NCBI RefSeq assembly: GCF_905171765.1
Contig: NC_053397.1
Coordinates: 114,097,295-114,161,294 of the forward strand
DNA length: 64,000 nucleotides
Source of the DNA: Bufo bufo
Lineage: Eukaryota > Chordata > Amphibia > Anura > Bufonidae
Direction of reading: 5' to 3'
How positions within the stretch are numbered: the first letter of the stretch is position 1; every line of letters begins with the position of its first letter. A program made the translations under genes and the position numbers. Shown here one piece after another: positions 21,000 through 31,756 of this stretch. Below the pieces are notes generated by a model, which saw only the letters and a program-made list of their open reading frames with translations, ran no database searches and was not told the DNA's origin.

Positions 21000-22259
21000 A
21001 TGCGCTCACAACATTGCCGGCAGCTTCGGTTCACGCTGCCACGGCACCCGCCGTCCAGGCTCGGTATCTCACCTCCATGCCTCATTCCCAGCCCCGTCCC
21101 GGTTGCCACGGTCGCTCCACCGTTGCCAAGGGGAGGGCGGCCCGGCGCCAGCCTCCGCTTCCCGCCTTCCGCCCGCCCGCCATCTGCCAGCGCCTCCCGC
21201 CTTCACCGCTCGGTCACTGCTACAAACACCCAAGTCCTTCCCAAGTCCGGCGCCCCTCGCCACCTGCAAATCTCACCTCGCCCGATGCGCTCCAGGGGCT
21301 TCAGGTCGGCCTCTCCACCGTTCGGCGTCCATGCAAACCCGGTTGTGGGGGCGGGGCCGGCGCCTCCTCGTGCACGCCCCCTTCTCTCCAGCACCTGCCT
21401 CAATCCAGGCGGCTTCCAAAAATTCTCACGTCTCCACCCTAGGAGCGGCACAGATAGGACCACCTATTTGATGGCCTTTTTAGCTTATTGCCACCATCAC
21501 CTCAAACTTGGCTACAACTCCATCAGATTGTACATGGCAGGGGTGCAATACTATTCCACCCTCAACCATCCAGGTAGTAAGGCGATATTCGCATCCATCA
21601 GGGCCGTCCTTAGGGGAATTAAAAAAAACAGTCTGCCATGCACTCCCACCAGGCAACCAGTCTCAGGGGATCTGTTCAGGAAACTTTCCAATTCCCTAGA
21701 CAGCAACCCTTTCGGGCTCCATCCCAGCACCATCATTAAAGCAGCCATGTATTTAGGTTTCTATGGGTTTTTGCGTCCAGGGAAATTCACAGGTTTCTCT
21801 CCAAAATCCAAGGGTCTGGCCAAGAGCCAGTTAACTTGGAACCACGACCATTTCATCCTGCTACTACCTTCCACCAAAACATCGCAAGCAGGGCCCCCAG
21901 TCCCAGTCAAGTACTTCAGGTCCTTCAACAAATGGTGCCCAGTCCAGGTGTTCAACCAATTAATCAGCTCCTTGAGTCATTCCTCCCCAGACAGTCTGCT
22001 GCTACCCTTCAAGTCCAATCCCCCCACGACCGCGCAATTCATTTCCCACATTCGCCTTCTAGTCGCTGGCCTAGGTGTCGATCCCAAAACCATTTCAGGT
22101 CACTCATTTCGGATCGGGGCGGCTTCCGCAGCCTCCAAGCATAATGTTCCCAGCCACATCATTCGGAAGATGGGACGTTGGGAATCATCTTGCTTCACCA
22201 GGTACATTCCCAATCCGCATCAGGAAATATCAGACGTTTTCCGCAAACTGGCATTGTAA
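21000..22259 (+). CDS. Tyrosine recombinase (YR) of an Ngaro-like element
   Basis: An open frame of 419 codons to TAA 22257-22259. The ATG at 21000 gives a proline/arginine-rich N-terminus of uncertain reality. The recognisable recombinase begins near 21470 (MAFLAYCHHHLKLG, core-binding helices). Catalytic tetrad residues are visible: Arg in YGFLRPGKF (about 21774), His and Arg in ISGHSFRIGAAS (about 22096-22131), and the Tyr nucleophile in SCFTRYIP (about 22192-22210). The enzyme would join the circular cDNA to the target by strand exchange. Start codon and N-terminus are unsure. The catalytic domain is intact, which is notable in an element without RT. Confidence 0.85.
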   Translation: MRSQHCRQLRFTLPRHPPSRLGISPPCLIPSPVPVATVAPPLPRGGRPGASLRFPPSARPPSASASRLHRSVTATNTQVLPKSGAPRHLQISPRPMRSRGFRSASPPFGVHANPVVGAGPAPPRARPLLSSTCLNPGGFQKFSRLHPRSGTDRTTYLMAFLAYCHHHLKLGYNSIRLYMAGVQYYSTLNHPGSKAIFASIRAVLRGIKKNSLPCTPTRQPVSGDLFRKLSNSLDSNPFGLHPSTIIKAAMYLGFYGFLRPGKFTGFSPKSKGLAKSQLTWNHDHFILLLPSTKTSQAGPPVPVKYFRSFNKWCPVQVFNQLISSLSHSSPDSLLLPFKSNPPTTAQFISHIRLLVAGLGVDPKTISGHSFRIGAASAASKHNVPSHIIRKMGRWESSCFTRYIPNPHQEISDVFRKLAL

Positions 22260-22310
22260 TTCACGTATCCTTCAATAAATAAAAAATCTACCTTTTGCCT
22301 TGCTTTTTGG

Positions 22311-22431
22311 CCCCTTATAGGCTACCCACGTTTCACGGCTATGGGCACAATCCAGGCCTACTTAGTATATGACACGTTCAGGTTTCCTGGGTTCACTACG
22401 ACAGCTCCAGTATCCGTAGCCATGGCCATAA
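22311..22431 (+). repeat. Split direct repeat B1
   Basis: About 121 bp, matching B2 (22567-22689) with few differences (for example CACTACGACAG versus CACTATGACAG). Directly abuts A2. Confidence 0.88.
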
Positions 22432-22524
22432 TTGTCAAGGCTGTTGCAGCCTGTGATTGTGGGAGGGGCGTAGGCTTTATAAGCCCCCCTCCCACGGCCA
22501 TCCGACGCTGGCATCATTTCGTGC
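22432..22524 (+). repeat. Split direct repeat A2
   Basis: Copy of A1. One C shorter in the C-run and one T-to-C change near its end. Confidence 0.88.
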
Positions 22525-22566
22525 CCCACCCTCCCTCCCCTTTTTAAGGGCTTCCTCAGGGTATGC

Positions 22567-22689
22567 CCCCTTATAGGCTACCCACGTTTCACGGCTATGG
22601 GCACAATCCAGGCCTACTTAGTATATGACACGTTCAGGTTTCCTGGGTTCACTATGACAGCTCCAGTATCCGTAGCCACGACCATAATT
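22567..22689 (+). repeat. Split direct repeat B2
   Basis: Copy of B1. Ends ACCATAATT, which is the same sequence that precedes A2 at the B1/A2 junction. Confidence 0.85.
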
Positions 22690-24147
22690 AGACTTTAGAG
22701 ATACAAAAAAAATGTTTTGTATCAAAAAGGAAAAAAAAGTCTAAAACCTAAATAAATGTAAAAAAAGTTATTAGGTATCGCCGCATCCGTAAGAATCTCC
22801 TCTATAAAAATACCCCATGACCCAACCCCCCAGATTAGCACGGTCCAAAAATAAAAAAAATCGGTGCAAAAAAAGATTTTTTGGGCACCTTATATAACAA
22901 AAAGTTTCATAGCAAGCGAACAAAAAGTCATATAGCCCCCAAAATAGTGCCAATAAAACCGTCCGCTCATCGCTCAAAAAATCAGCCCCCACATAAGATA
23001 ATCCGTTAGAATCTCCTCTATAAAAAATCCCATGACCTAACCCCCCAGATTAACAAGGTAAAAAAATAAAAAACGTGCCAAAACCGATATTTTTGGCACT
23101 TTTCCATTTCAATCCGTTTTTTCCGGTAACAAAACAAGGGTTAACAAACAAACAAAAGTTAATATTTATTACCCTGATACTGCAGTTTACAGAAATGCCA
23201 CATTTGTGGTCGTAAACTGCTGTATCAGTAATAGGGAGGCCGCAAAAGGAAAGGACCGACATGGTTTCTGGAAGGCCGATTTTGATGGCCTTTTTAATTG
23301 ACACCATGTCTCTTTTGAAGCCCCCCTGATGCCCCCCTAGAGTAAAAACTCCCTAAAAGTGACCCCATCTAAGAAACTACACCCCTCAAGGTATTCAAAA
23401 CTGATTATACAAATTTTATTAACCCTTTAGGTGTTCCTCAACAGTTAATGGCAAATGGAGATGAAATTTCAGAATTAAAATTTTTGGTAACCTTGCCTCA
23501 CAAAAATGTAATATAGAGCAACCAAAAATCATATGTACCCTAAAAATAGTCCCCAAAAAAATGCCACCTTATCCCGTAGTTTCCAAAATGGGGTCACTTT
23601 TAGGGAGTTTCTACTCCAGGGGTGCATCAGGGTAGTTGAAACAGGACACGGTGTAAATAAACCGGTCCATAAAAATCAGCCCTCCAAAAACCAAACGGCG
23701 CACCTTTCCCTCTATGCCCCACTGTGTGGCCGTACAGTAGTGTACAGCCACATATTGGGTGTTTCTGTAAATGTCAGAGTCAGGGCAATAAAGATACAGT
23801 CTTGTTTGGCTGTTAACCCTTGCTTTGTTAGTGGGAAAAAATGGGTTAAAATGGAAAATTAGGCAAAAAAAATAAATTTTCAAATTTCATCCCCATTTGC
23901 CAATAACTCTTGTGCAACACCTAAAGGGTTAACGACGTATGTAAAATCAGTTTTGAATACTTTGAGGGGTGTAGTTTCTTAGATGGGGTCACTTTTAGGG
24001 AGTTTCTACTCTAAGGGTGCATCAGGGGGGTTGAAACAGGACACGGTGTAAATAAACGGGTCCATAAAAATCAGCCCTCCAAAAACCAAACGGCGCACCT
24101 TTCCCTCTATGCCCCGCTGTGTGGCCGTACAGTAGTGTACAGAGGAG
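22690..24147. repeat. piggyBac-derived noncoding modules, tandem and inverted
   Basis: Contains a second and a partial third copy of the ~235-bp ATTAGGTATCGCCGC module (22773-23005, 23007-23100). An inverted arrangement follows: sequence near 23340-23400 (GACCCCATCTAAGAAACTAC) is the reverse complement of 23950-24000 (GTAGTTTCTTAGATGGGGTC). The block at 23590-23750 is repeated at 23985-24140. No coding sequence is seen. The 3' terminal repeat of the upstream piggyBac was not recognised. Confidence 0.75.
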
Positions 24148-24219
24148 ATTATTATACTGTCGTTCTATTCTACTAATAATTAAACACCCATTTAGGGCAA
24201 GATCCTAAATTGGAGAAAT

Positions 24220-26305
24220 ATGAGGAGAGCGTCAAATAAGGGACGTGGTCCAGGTCGTGGTGCTGCTGGTGGAGCTCCTGTTGCAGGGAGAGGACGTGGT
24301 CGATCTGTGCCAGCTACATGCCCAAGTGAAACCCCTTCCTCAGGTGCGAGTAGGTGACAGAACCTGCAGCGGTATTTGGTCGGGCCTAATGCGGCTCTAC
24401 AAATGATGAGGCCTGAACAAGTACAGGCGCTAGTAGATTGGGTAGGAGACAATGTGAAGGAACTGGAGGCACTGTCAGCAACCCAGTCTCCTGCTGAGAG
24501 ATCAGAGTTGGCACCTGCAGCCCATGTCCATCAGTCTTTCACCTCACCCCCTTGCAAATCAGCCAAGTCATGCAGCAGTCTTTTCTGCTTTTTGATGACT
24601 CTGCTAGCAGGGTTTCCCAGGGCCATCCACCTAGCCCTGCCCCAGAAGTGGAAGAGTAAGTGCACCGATGCCCAACCACTTATCTTTCAAGATGAGTACA
24701 TGGGAGGACCATCGCAGCACGTCTCGGATGATGACGAAACACCGGTGCCAACTGCTGGGGATTTTCGAAAGTGTGCAGACCGACAAGGAGGGCAGGGGTG
24801 AAGACTGGGTGGAAGATGATGTGGAGAACGATGAGGTCCTCGACCCCACATGGAATCAAGGTCATGCGAGTGACCAATGTAGTTCGGAGAAAGAGGCGGT
24901 GGTCGCACAGAGGCAGCAGCACAGCAGAAGAGGGAGCAGGGTGCAAAAAATTAGCGGCTGTCCTCTAGACAGTACGCCTGCTACTGCCCACCGCAGCAAG
25001 GGACCGAGCAGACGAAAGCCAGCTCCAAGGAGTTCCCTGGCGTGGCAGTTCTTCAGACAATGTGCTGACAACAAGACATGAGTGGTTTGCACGCAATAAG
25101 AGACTGAAGCAAGGTATAAACATTCTTAACGTGAGCACAACCTGCATGACCAGACATTTATGTGCTAAGCACGATCTGCAGTGCAGTAGAGACCTCAAAA
25201 AACAAGAAAGGTCTTTGGCTCCTCCTGCTTCCTCTTCTGCTGCAGTCTTGGCCTCTTCATCACTACGGATGCGTGGACCAGTAAGCACGGTCAGGGACGT
25301 TATATCTCCATAACAGCACACTGGGTAAATGCAGTGGCTGCTGGGCCTGAGGCGGATAGCAGTTTGGCGCATGTCCTTCCACCACCGAGGATTGCAGGGC
25401 ACTTCAGTTTGCCTCCTGTTGCTTCCTTCTCTTACTCAGCTTCCTCATCCTCTACCGGCTCCTCATCCGGTCAGCGTAACACCTTCACCACCAACTTCAG
25501 CACAGCCAGGGTTAAACGACAGCAGGCAGTTTTAAAACTTATCTATTTTGGGGACAAACCCCACACCACGCAGGAGCTGTGGACGGGCCTTGAACAACAG
25601 ACCGATGAGTGGTTGGTGCCAGTAAGCCTCAAGCCCGGCCGGGTGGTGTGCGATAATGGGCAAAATCTCGTAGCAGCTCTGGGACTAGCCGGTTTGATGC
25701 ACATCCCTTGCCTGGCGCATGTGCTGAATTTGGTGGTGCAGAGATTCCTTAAAAATTACCCTGATATGTCAGAGCTGCTGCCTGAAGTACGGGCGCTGCT
25801 GGTGGCATTCCCACCTGACAGTGGGGGCACAGTGGAAGCATAAGACGAAGGCAAAGGACGAGGAAGAGGACGCCAATGCAGCTGGGGCACCGCCAGCACC
25901 TCAGAAGGCAGGGTTAGCATGGCCGAAATGTGGAAAAGCTTTGTCAGCACGCCACAACAACCAGCACCACCAGCTGATATGGAACGTCTTAGCAGGAGGC
26001 AGCATTTCACCAACATGGTGGAGCAGTATGTGTGCACACGCCTACACGTACTGAATGACGGGTCTGCCCCCTTCAACTTCTGGGTCTCCAAATTGGGCTC
26101 ATGGCCTGAGCTTGCCCATTACGCCTTCGAGTTGCTGGCCTGCCCTGCAGCCAGTGTATTATCTGAATGTGTGTTCAGCACGGCAGGGGGCGTCATCACA
26201 GACAAGTGCAGCCGCCTGTCCACAGCCAATGTGGACAATCTCACGTTCATTAAAATAAACCAGGCATGGATCCCACAGGACTTGTCCGTACCTTGTGCAG
26301 AATAG
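24220..26305 (+). pseudogene. hAT transposase, broken
   Basis: Starts MRRASNKGRG at 24220, then a glycine/arginine-rich N-terminus with an in-frame stop near 24355. A BED-type zinc finger region is at about 25110-25200 (CMTRHLCAKHDLQCS). The catalytic core follows (TTDAWTSKHGQG near 25262, VVCDNGQN near 25648, CLAHVLNLVV near 25710). The hAT dimerisation domain is near 26110-26290 (LACPAASVLSECVFSTAG). Pieces sit in different frames, and the insertion domain between about 25845 and 25920 is collapsed. The inverted copy at 46430-47790 shares the N-terminus and BED region. The order of domains is that of Ac/ZBED-like hAT transposases. Confidence 0.85.
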
Positions 26306-28055
26306 ACATGTATACCTGCCTTAACCAGCCATTGTTATACTGCAGCACAATTGCTCATTCTTCTATTTTGGATATTTCACACTCTTTTGGAGTGTACCCT
26401 AATAAAAACAAAAAACAAAAAAAAACAGTGTTGGCTACCTCGTCCTCCCCCACCGCCGCTTCCACCTACACCGCTACGTCCAATGCCTCCTCAAACTCCT
26501 ACTCCATATGGAACTCCACCTCATAAATCAAAATTTTTTATTTCTTATTTGGACGTATTTTATTTTATGTCATTTCACTACTTTGTCAGTTACATTTTTG
26601 GGTGAAATTAACCAATTTTTGGGTGTATAGTACCTAGTAGACTGGTAAAAAAAAAAAAAAACATTTGTCAGTTACATTTTATGGTCACATTCACCAATTT
26701 TTGGGTGTAATATACCCCTCCTCTACCTAGTTGACAGCTTAATAAATTTCAATAATTTTTCTTTTACATTTTCGGGTGACAGTAAACAATTTTTTTCTGT
26801 CATAGACCCCTGCTCTACCAAGTAGACAGGTTAATACATTTCTGTATTTTTTCTGTTACATTCTTGGGTTGACATTTTACAATTTTAGACGTGAATAAAC
26901 CCCTGCTCTGCATAGGTGACAGGGAATAAAATTTCAGAAATTCTTCCTTAATTGATGGGCGCCACCTCCTTTCCATTCAATGCTTAAACTTTAACAAGTT
27001 GTACCACATTTGCGCTTGTATAATGTGTCCCACATTTCCGCTTCTCTCTTTTGGCCCACATTTGCGCTTCTGTAATTTGTCCCACATTGGCACCTCAATA
27101 ACTTTTCCCATATTTCCGCTCAATCCCAAAACATTATTATAAATTTATCTCCCTTAAATTTGGTCTTTTTTTCTCACGCTCCCTCTCCGGTGTGGAACCC
27201 TGATTCACCGATAACCGTAATCAACATGGTAGGCTCAGAAAAGAACATCGAAATTTGATAGAGAAGATATCCAAATGGATGGTGGATGTCACTGGGGCAC
27301 CTCTACATAGGTGACAGGAACATAAATTTAAAAAAAATCGTCAATTACATTGATAGAAACCCCTGCTCTGCATAGTTGACAGGGAATAAAATGTAAGAAA
27401 TTCTTTCATTCAATGTTTAAAGTTGTCCCACTATTACGCTTTAATACTTTGTCCCATATTTCCGCTCTATAATTTTAAATTTGAAAAAATGAATCCTCCC
27501 TTGGATGTGGTCTCTCTTTCTCATGCTCCCTCTCCGGCCTGGAACCCTGATTCCCCGCCATCCGTGACCACCATGCTAGGCACATAAAAGAACATCGAAA
27601 GTTGATAGAGCAGTTATCAAATTGGATCGTGAACATCACGGGGACGTGCGACATGGTGGGGCAGTAAGTATGCACACGCCTACACGAACTGACTGACAGG
27701 AGTCAGCCCCTGCAACTTCTGGGTCTCCAAATTGGGCACATGGCCTGAGCTTGCACTTTACTCCTTGGAGGTGCTGGCCTGCCCTGCAGCCAGTGTGTTG
27801 TCTGAAAGTGTGTTTAGCACGACTGGAGGGGGTTATCACAGGTTATATTTCCCAATGTTTTGGGGTGTACCCTAATTTAAAAAAATAAAAATTAATTTGA
27901 AACCAAAAAGCAGTGTAGGCTACCTCCTCCTCCTCCACCGCCGCTTCCATCTACACCGCCACATCCACCGCCTCCTCCTCAACCTCCTACTCCATATGGA
28001 CCTCGTCCTCCTAGATCAAGATTATTATTTTTTATTTTTATGTATTTTATGCTAT
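26306..28055 (+). repeat. hAT 3' noncoding region with tandem and ~430-bp duplication
   Basis: Positions 26590-26960 hold degenerate ~100-bp tandem copies (CAGTTACATTTT, CACCAATTTTTGGGTG, CCCCTGCTCTAC). The block around 26880-27240 is repeated at 27360-27590, both containing CTCCCTCTCCGG and GAACCCTGATTC. A second copy of the hAT C-terminus and poly-proline-codon tail (27640-28050) repeats 26000-26530. So the 3' end of this hAT is partly duplicated. Confidence 0.7.
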
Positions 28056-30126
28056 TTAACCTCTTTAGGACACAGGGCGTACAGGATCGCCCTGATGTTC
28101 TGGTACTTAAGGACACAGGGCGTACCTGTACGCCCTGTGTATTTCCGATCACCGCCACGCGATGGGCGGTGATCGGAACAAGGTTCCTGCTCAAATCATT
28201 GAGCAGGCACCTTGGCTAAATGCGCGGGGGGTCAATTCAGACCTGCGGTTTGCGGCTTTTCATGTTGCGGGCGGCGGATTAGACCCCCAAAAGTTGAAGT
28301 CCCAAAGTGGGACAAAAAATAAAGTAAAAAAAAATTGTTGAAAAAATAAAGTCCCCCCCAAAAAATAACTAAAAGTTTCAAGTAAAAATAAACAAAAACG
28401 TAATTTTCTCCAAATAAAGTTAAAAAAAATTGGTAAAAAAATAGGGGGGGGGGGGGGGGAAGGTATCGCCGCGTCAGTATTGACCAGCTCTATAAACATA
28501 TCACATGACCTAACCCCTCAGATGAACACCGTAAAAAATAAAAACTGTGCTAAATAAACAATTTTTTTGTCACCTTATATCACAAAAAGTGTAATAGCAA
28601 GCGATCAAAAAGCCAAACAGCTATTTCTGTGTGTAATATAGAGCAACAGTGTAATATAGAGCAACCAAAAATCATATGTACCCTAAACTAGTACCAACAA
28701 AACTTCAACCCTATCCCGTAGTTTCTTAAATGGGGTCACTTTTTAGGAGTTTCTACTCTAGGGGTGCATCAAGGGGGCTTCAAATTGGACATGGTGTCGA
28801 AAAAAACAGTCCAGCAAAATCTACCTTCCAAAAACCGTATGGCATTCCTTTCCTTCTGCACGCTGCCGTGTGCCCGTACAGCGGTTTACGACCACATGTG
28901 GGCAATAAATATTGAGTTTTGTTTGGCTGTTAACCCTTGCTTTGTAACTGGAAAAAAATATTAAAATGGAAAATCTGCCAAAAAAGTGAAATTTTGAAAT
29001 TGTATCTCTATTTTCCATTAATTCTTGTGGAACACCTAAAGGGTAAACAACGTTTGTAAAATCAGTTTTTGATACCTTGAGGGGTGTATTTTCTAGAATG
29101 GGGTCATTTTTGGGTGGTTTCTATTATGTAAGCCTCACAAAGTGACTTCAGACCTGAACTGGTCCTTAAAAAGTTGGTTTTTGAAAATTTCGGAGAAATT
29201 TCAAAATTTACTTCTAAACTTCTAAGCCTTGTAACTGTCACGGATGGTGTTGCAGAAAGCTGGAACTTATAAATAAACATCCGACTGGCTTGATCCCAAA
29301 CTAAGGAGCATATGGGTGAGCCCTATAAAACCCCTAGAGCTCTCCCTGACTGCTATGCCCATGCAAAGGTCTTTATGGTAGACGATTGCATGCCCTCGTA
29401 CCTTATACTATGTGACACCTGAAAACCTTATAATAGTGAGGGGACACGACCACCGGCTCCCTGCACTCAATACGGACGGAGTCAGGGTCACCTACAATCA
29501 AGCCAGCAAGGAACCATAAATAAAGGAAACAGACTTATCTGAGGAATCAGGAGAAGCAGCCTCCAGCAGAGAACACAATCCAGGAAGAAGTATAAACCGC
29601 AAAGTGAGGCAGTATGGGAGGGAATATAAAGGGAGACAATCAGTGCAAATAGGTGACAGCTGGGAGCAGGAAAGGAGATGAGAAAGTGAAACCAAATAAA
29701 GAACATCATACAACAGGTAGAGAAGAACGTCTGCCAGATCTTCTCACAGAGCTGGCGGTGACTGTAACGTCCCCCAAAAATAAAATGTCATTCCCAAAAT
29801 GATCCTAACATGAAGTAGACATATGGGAAATGTAAAGAAATAACTATTTTTGTAGGTATTAATATGTATTATAGAAGTAGAGAAATTGAAACTTGGAAAT
29901 TTGCAATTTTTGGCAAATTTGGTATTTTTTTATAAATAAAAATGATTTTTTTTTTACTTCATTTTACCAGTGTCATGAAGTACAATATGTGACGAAAAAA
30001 CTATCTCAGAATGGCCTGGATAAGTCAAAGCTTTTTAAAGTTAGCACCACATAAAGTGACACTGGTCGGATTTGCAAGTGACACTGGTCCTTAAGGTGAA
30101 AATGAGCCCGATCCCTAAGGGGTTAA
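28056..30126 (+). mobile_element. Nonautonomous piggyBac element in hAT 3' end
   Basis: TTAA at both ends (28056-28059, 30123-30126). Termini are CCTCTTTAGGACACAGGG at the left and CCCTAAGGGG at the right. Two GGGCGTAC-type palindromes lie near 28075-28140. No transposase, but it shares the ATCGCCGCGTC noncoding module with the element at 17909. It contains G16 (28444-28459) and a solo LTR (29236-29763). Confidence 0.85.
29236..29763. repeat. Solo LTR with TSD GTAAC
   Basis: A 528-bp segment beginning TGTCACGGATGG, ending GGCGGTGACT, flanked by GTAAC on both sides (29231-29235, 29764-29768). It splits the piggyBac sequence CTTGTAAC/GTCCC. The terminal TGTCACGG matches the ends of the Gypsy LTRs elsewhere in the window. 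No internal coding. Confidence 0.8.
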
Positions 30127-30302
30127 AGTAATTTCCCTATCCACATTTGTTTTCATAGCACTTGCCATGCTCTTAACCACATTTTGACGCCATTTGCAGC
30201 CCTCTAGACCTTTCCATGACATTTTTACAGCCATTTTAGTGCTCAAAAGTTTGGCTCCCCATTGACTTCAACGGGGTTTGGGTTCAGTGTCAAGTTCGGG
30301 TC

Positions 30303-30440
30303 CCGTGACCTCCAGCGTGCCTACCCCTTTAATAACCGTGACCTCCACTGTGCCACCCCTTTAAAAACAGTGACCTTCACTGTGCCGGCCCCTTTAAAAA
30401 CATTGACCTCCACAGTACCCTCCCCTTTAAGCAGTAAAGA
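30303..30440. repeat. Degenerate relative of the 30-bp minisatellite
   Basis: Four units of about 33-36 bp (GTGACCTCCACTGTGCC, ACCCCTTTAAAAAC) resemble the array at 13351-17908 in both half-units. They are followed by unclassified repeat sequence ending in CAGACAGACAG/GATAGACATATAGATATA (30600-30670). Confidence 0.7.
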
Positions 30441-31756
30441 AAAATGGTTGGATTGTTATGGAAACCTGGAGTAAAACTGTGTTTATTGCAGTTGGGATTT
30501 GAAGAGAAAGACTTACAGACTTGTATTTGGGGGGGCCTCATTTTTTGGTAATATCTCAGGAACGGTACCTGTATGCCAAATTTGGTGAAGATTGGTCCAG
30601 TCGTTTGGTCGCGCATAAAGAACATCCAGACAGATGTCTAGACAGACAGATAGACATATAGATATATCTCTTAGAAACTCATTTTTATATATCTAGGCAC
30701 TAAGGGGGATAGAGGAGCATTATATACTGGCACTACAAGGGGCATATTTATATATTGGCACTGCAGGGGAGTTATAACTACAAGAAGGCAGTGGAGCTAT
30801 ACGGGGCACTGCAGGATGGGGCATTATAAATATTGAGGGCATTATGGTTATATTAATACTACTAGTGATACTGTAGCATTATTATTATGGGGCATATTGT
30901 GGAGGGAATTGCTACTAATGGGGCACTCTTGGGTAGTATTATAACTATTGTGGACACATACTAATCAGGGCAGTATGGGAACACTATTGCTATAGGGGAC
31001 TATCAGTATGGCTCTGTTATTTTTGACAGTATAGTGTTTGTGGGCATGGGGGAGCATATTGGGTGCATTATTAGGAATAGCAGCAGGATAACCATGAACT
31101 GAGTGTGTAAACTTGGGGGCTCATTTGCAAAATCTGTAACTGTCCCCCATGGGCCATATAGTAATACTGGTGTCTTTTTACTCTTACGTGGCAGAGAGTG
31201 CTGCACACAACTGACCAAAGACATCTTCCCATGATGGTCTGGAGACGTAACCTGTAAGTCACTGGATCTGCCCCTGACTGTTTCTTTTAATTGTGTTTTA
31301 ATCTCTTTATTAGGAAGTAGGGTCACTTTAAATTGATTGGGGGGGGGGGGGGGGACAATATGCCTGCTCTGCCTAGGGCACTGTACTACCTTGTCTCGGC
31401 CCTGCCCACAACACCAATGTATAACAATGAAGGAAAGGCTGTAACATTTCTTTCTAGGTTCGCTTGTATAATTATGACGTTATTGCCGTAAAATGCTTAT
31501 GCTATAATGCAATGTATTTAATAACACTAGACAGATATAATGCGCTGAAATAAAAATGTTCAATTACTCAGCTGCAGAATGCTATTAAGGAGCTGTGCTG
31601 GCAATAATTATATATAACTTGAGATTTGGGGTAAAAAACTGCTGTCTGTTCAAATAAAAAAGTGTTTTTTTAATTTTTTTATTTCAAGTGGCTAATCTCC
31701 TGCCAAGAACAACAATGTTTAACAATTCCGGACAGGTGGTAAAATTTGGGTCTAAG
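30441..31756. other. No gene recognised; low-complexity and unclassified repeat
   Basis: Positions 30690-31100 are built from imperfect words such as GGGGCATTATA, TACTGGCACTA and GGGGCAC, typical of a decayed tandem repeat. G16 lies at 31339-31354. Short frames present show no family features. Confidence 0.5.

Larger units (their letters stand above)
20775..22689 (+). mobile_element. Ngaro/DIRS-type YR retroelement, RT-less, with split direct repeats
   Basis: Structure A1 (20775-20868), internal region with a tyrosine recombinase, B1 (22311-22431), A2 (22432-22524), spacer, B2 (22567-22689). A1 and A2 are nearly identical (TTGTCAAGGCTGTTGCAGCC onward), as are B1 and B2 (CCCTTATAGGCTACCCACG onward). 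The B1/A2 junction is the sequence expected if the element's ends were joined in a circle. This A1-B1-A2-B2 arrangement defines Ngaro-like elements. At 1.9 kb there is no room for gag or RT/RNase H, and none is seen, so it is an internally deleted, nonautonomous copy. No TSD is expected or seen. Confidence 0.88.
24148..30303 (+). mobile_element. hAT DNA transposon, decayed, with a nested piggyBac
   Basis: Coding remnants run 24220-26305, noncoding 3' sequence 26306-28055, then a piggyBac insertion at 28056-30126, and the hAT 3' end resumes at 30127-30303. The resumed part (CACATTTGTTTTCATAG, then CCATTGACTTCAACGGGG) is the reverse complement of the corresponding end of the inverted hAT at 45700-45900. 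Both terminal inverted repeats are missing: the left end is cut at the piggyBac modules and the right end merges into a degenerate minisatellite. Confidence 0.75.

Noticed and set aside
20775..22689. Crypton (YR DNA transposon) instead of Ngaro/DIRS
   Set aside because: Cryptons lack split direct repeats; the A1-B1-A2-B2 structure fits Ngaro-type retroelements.
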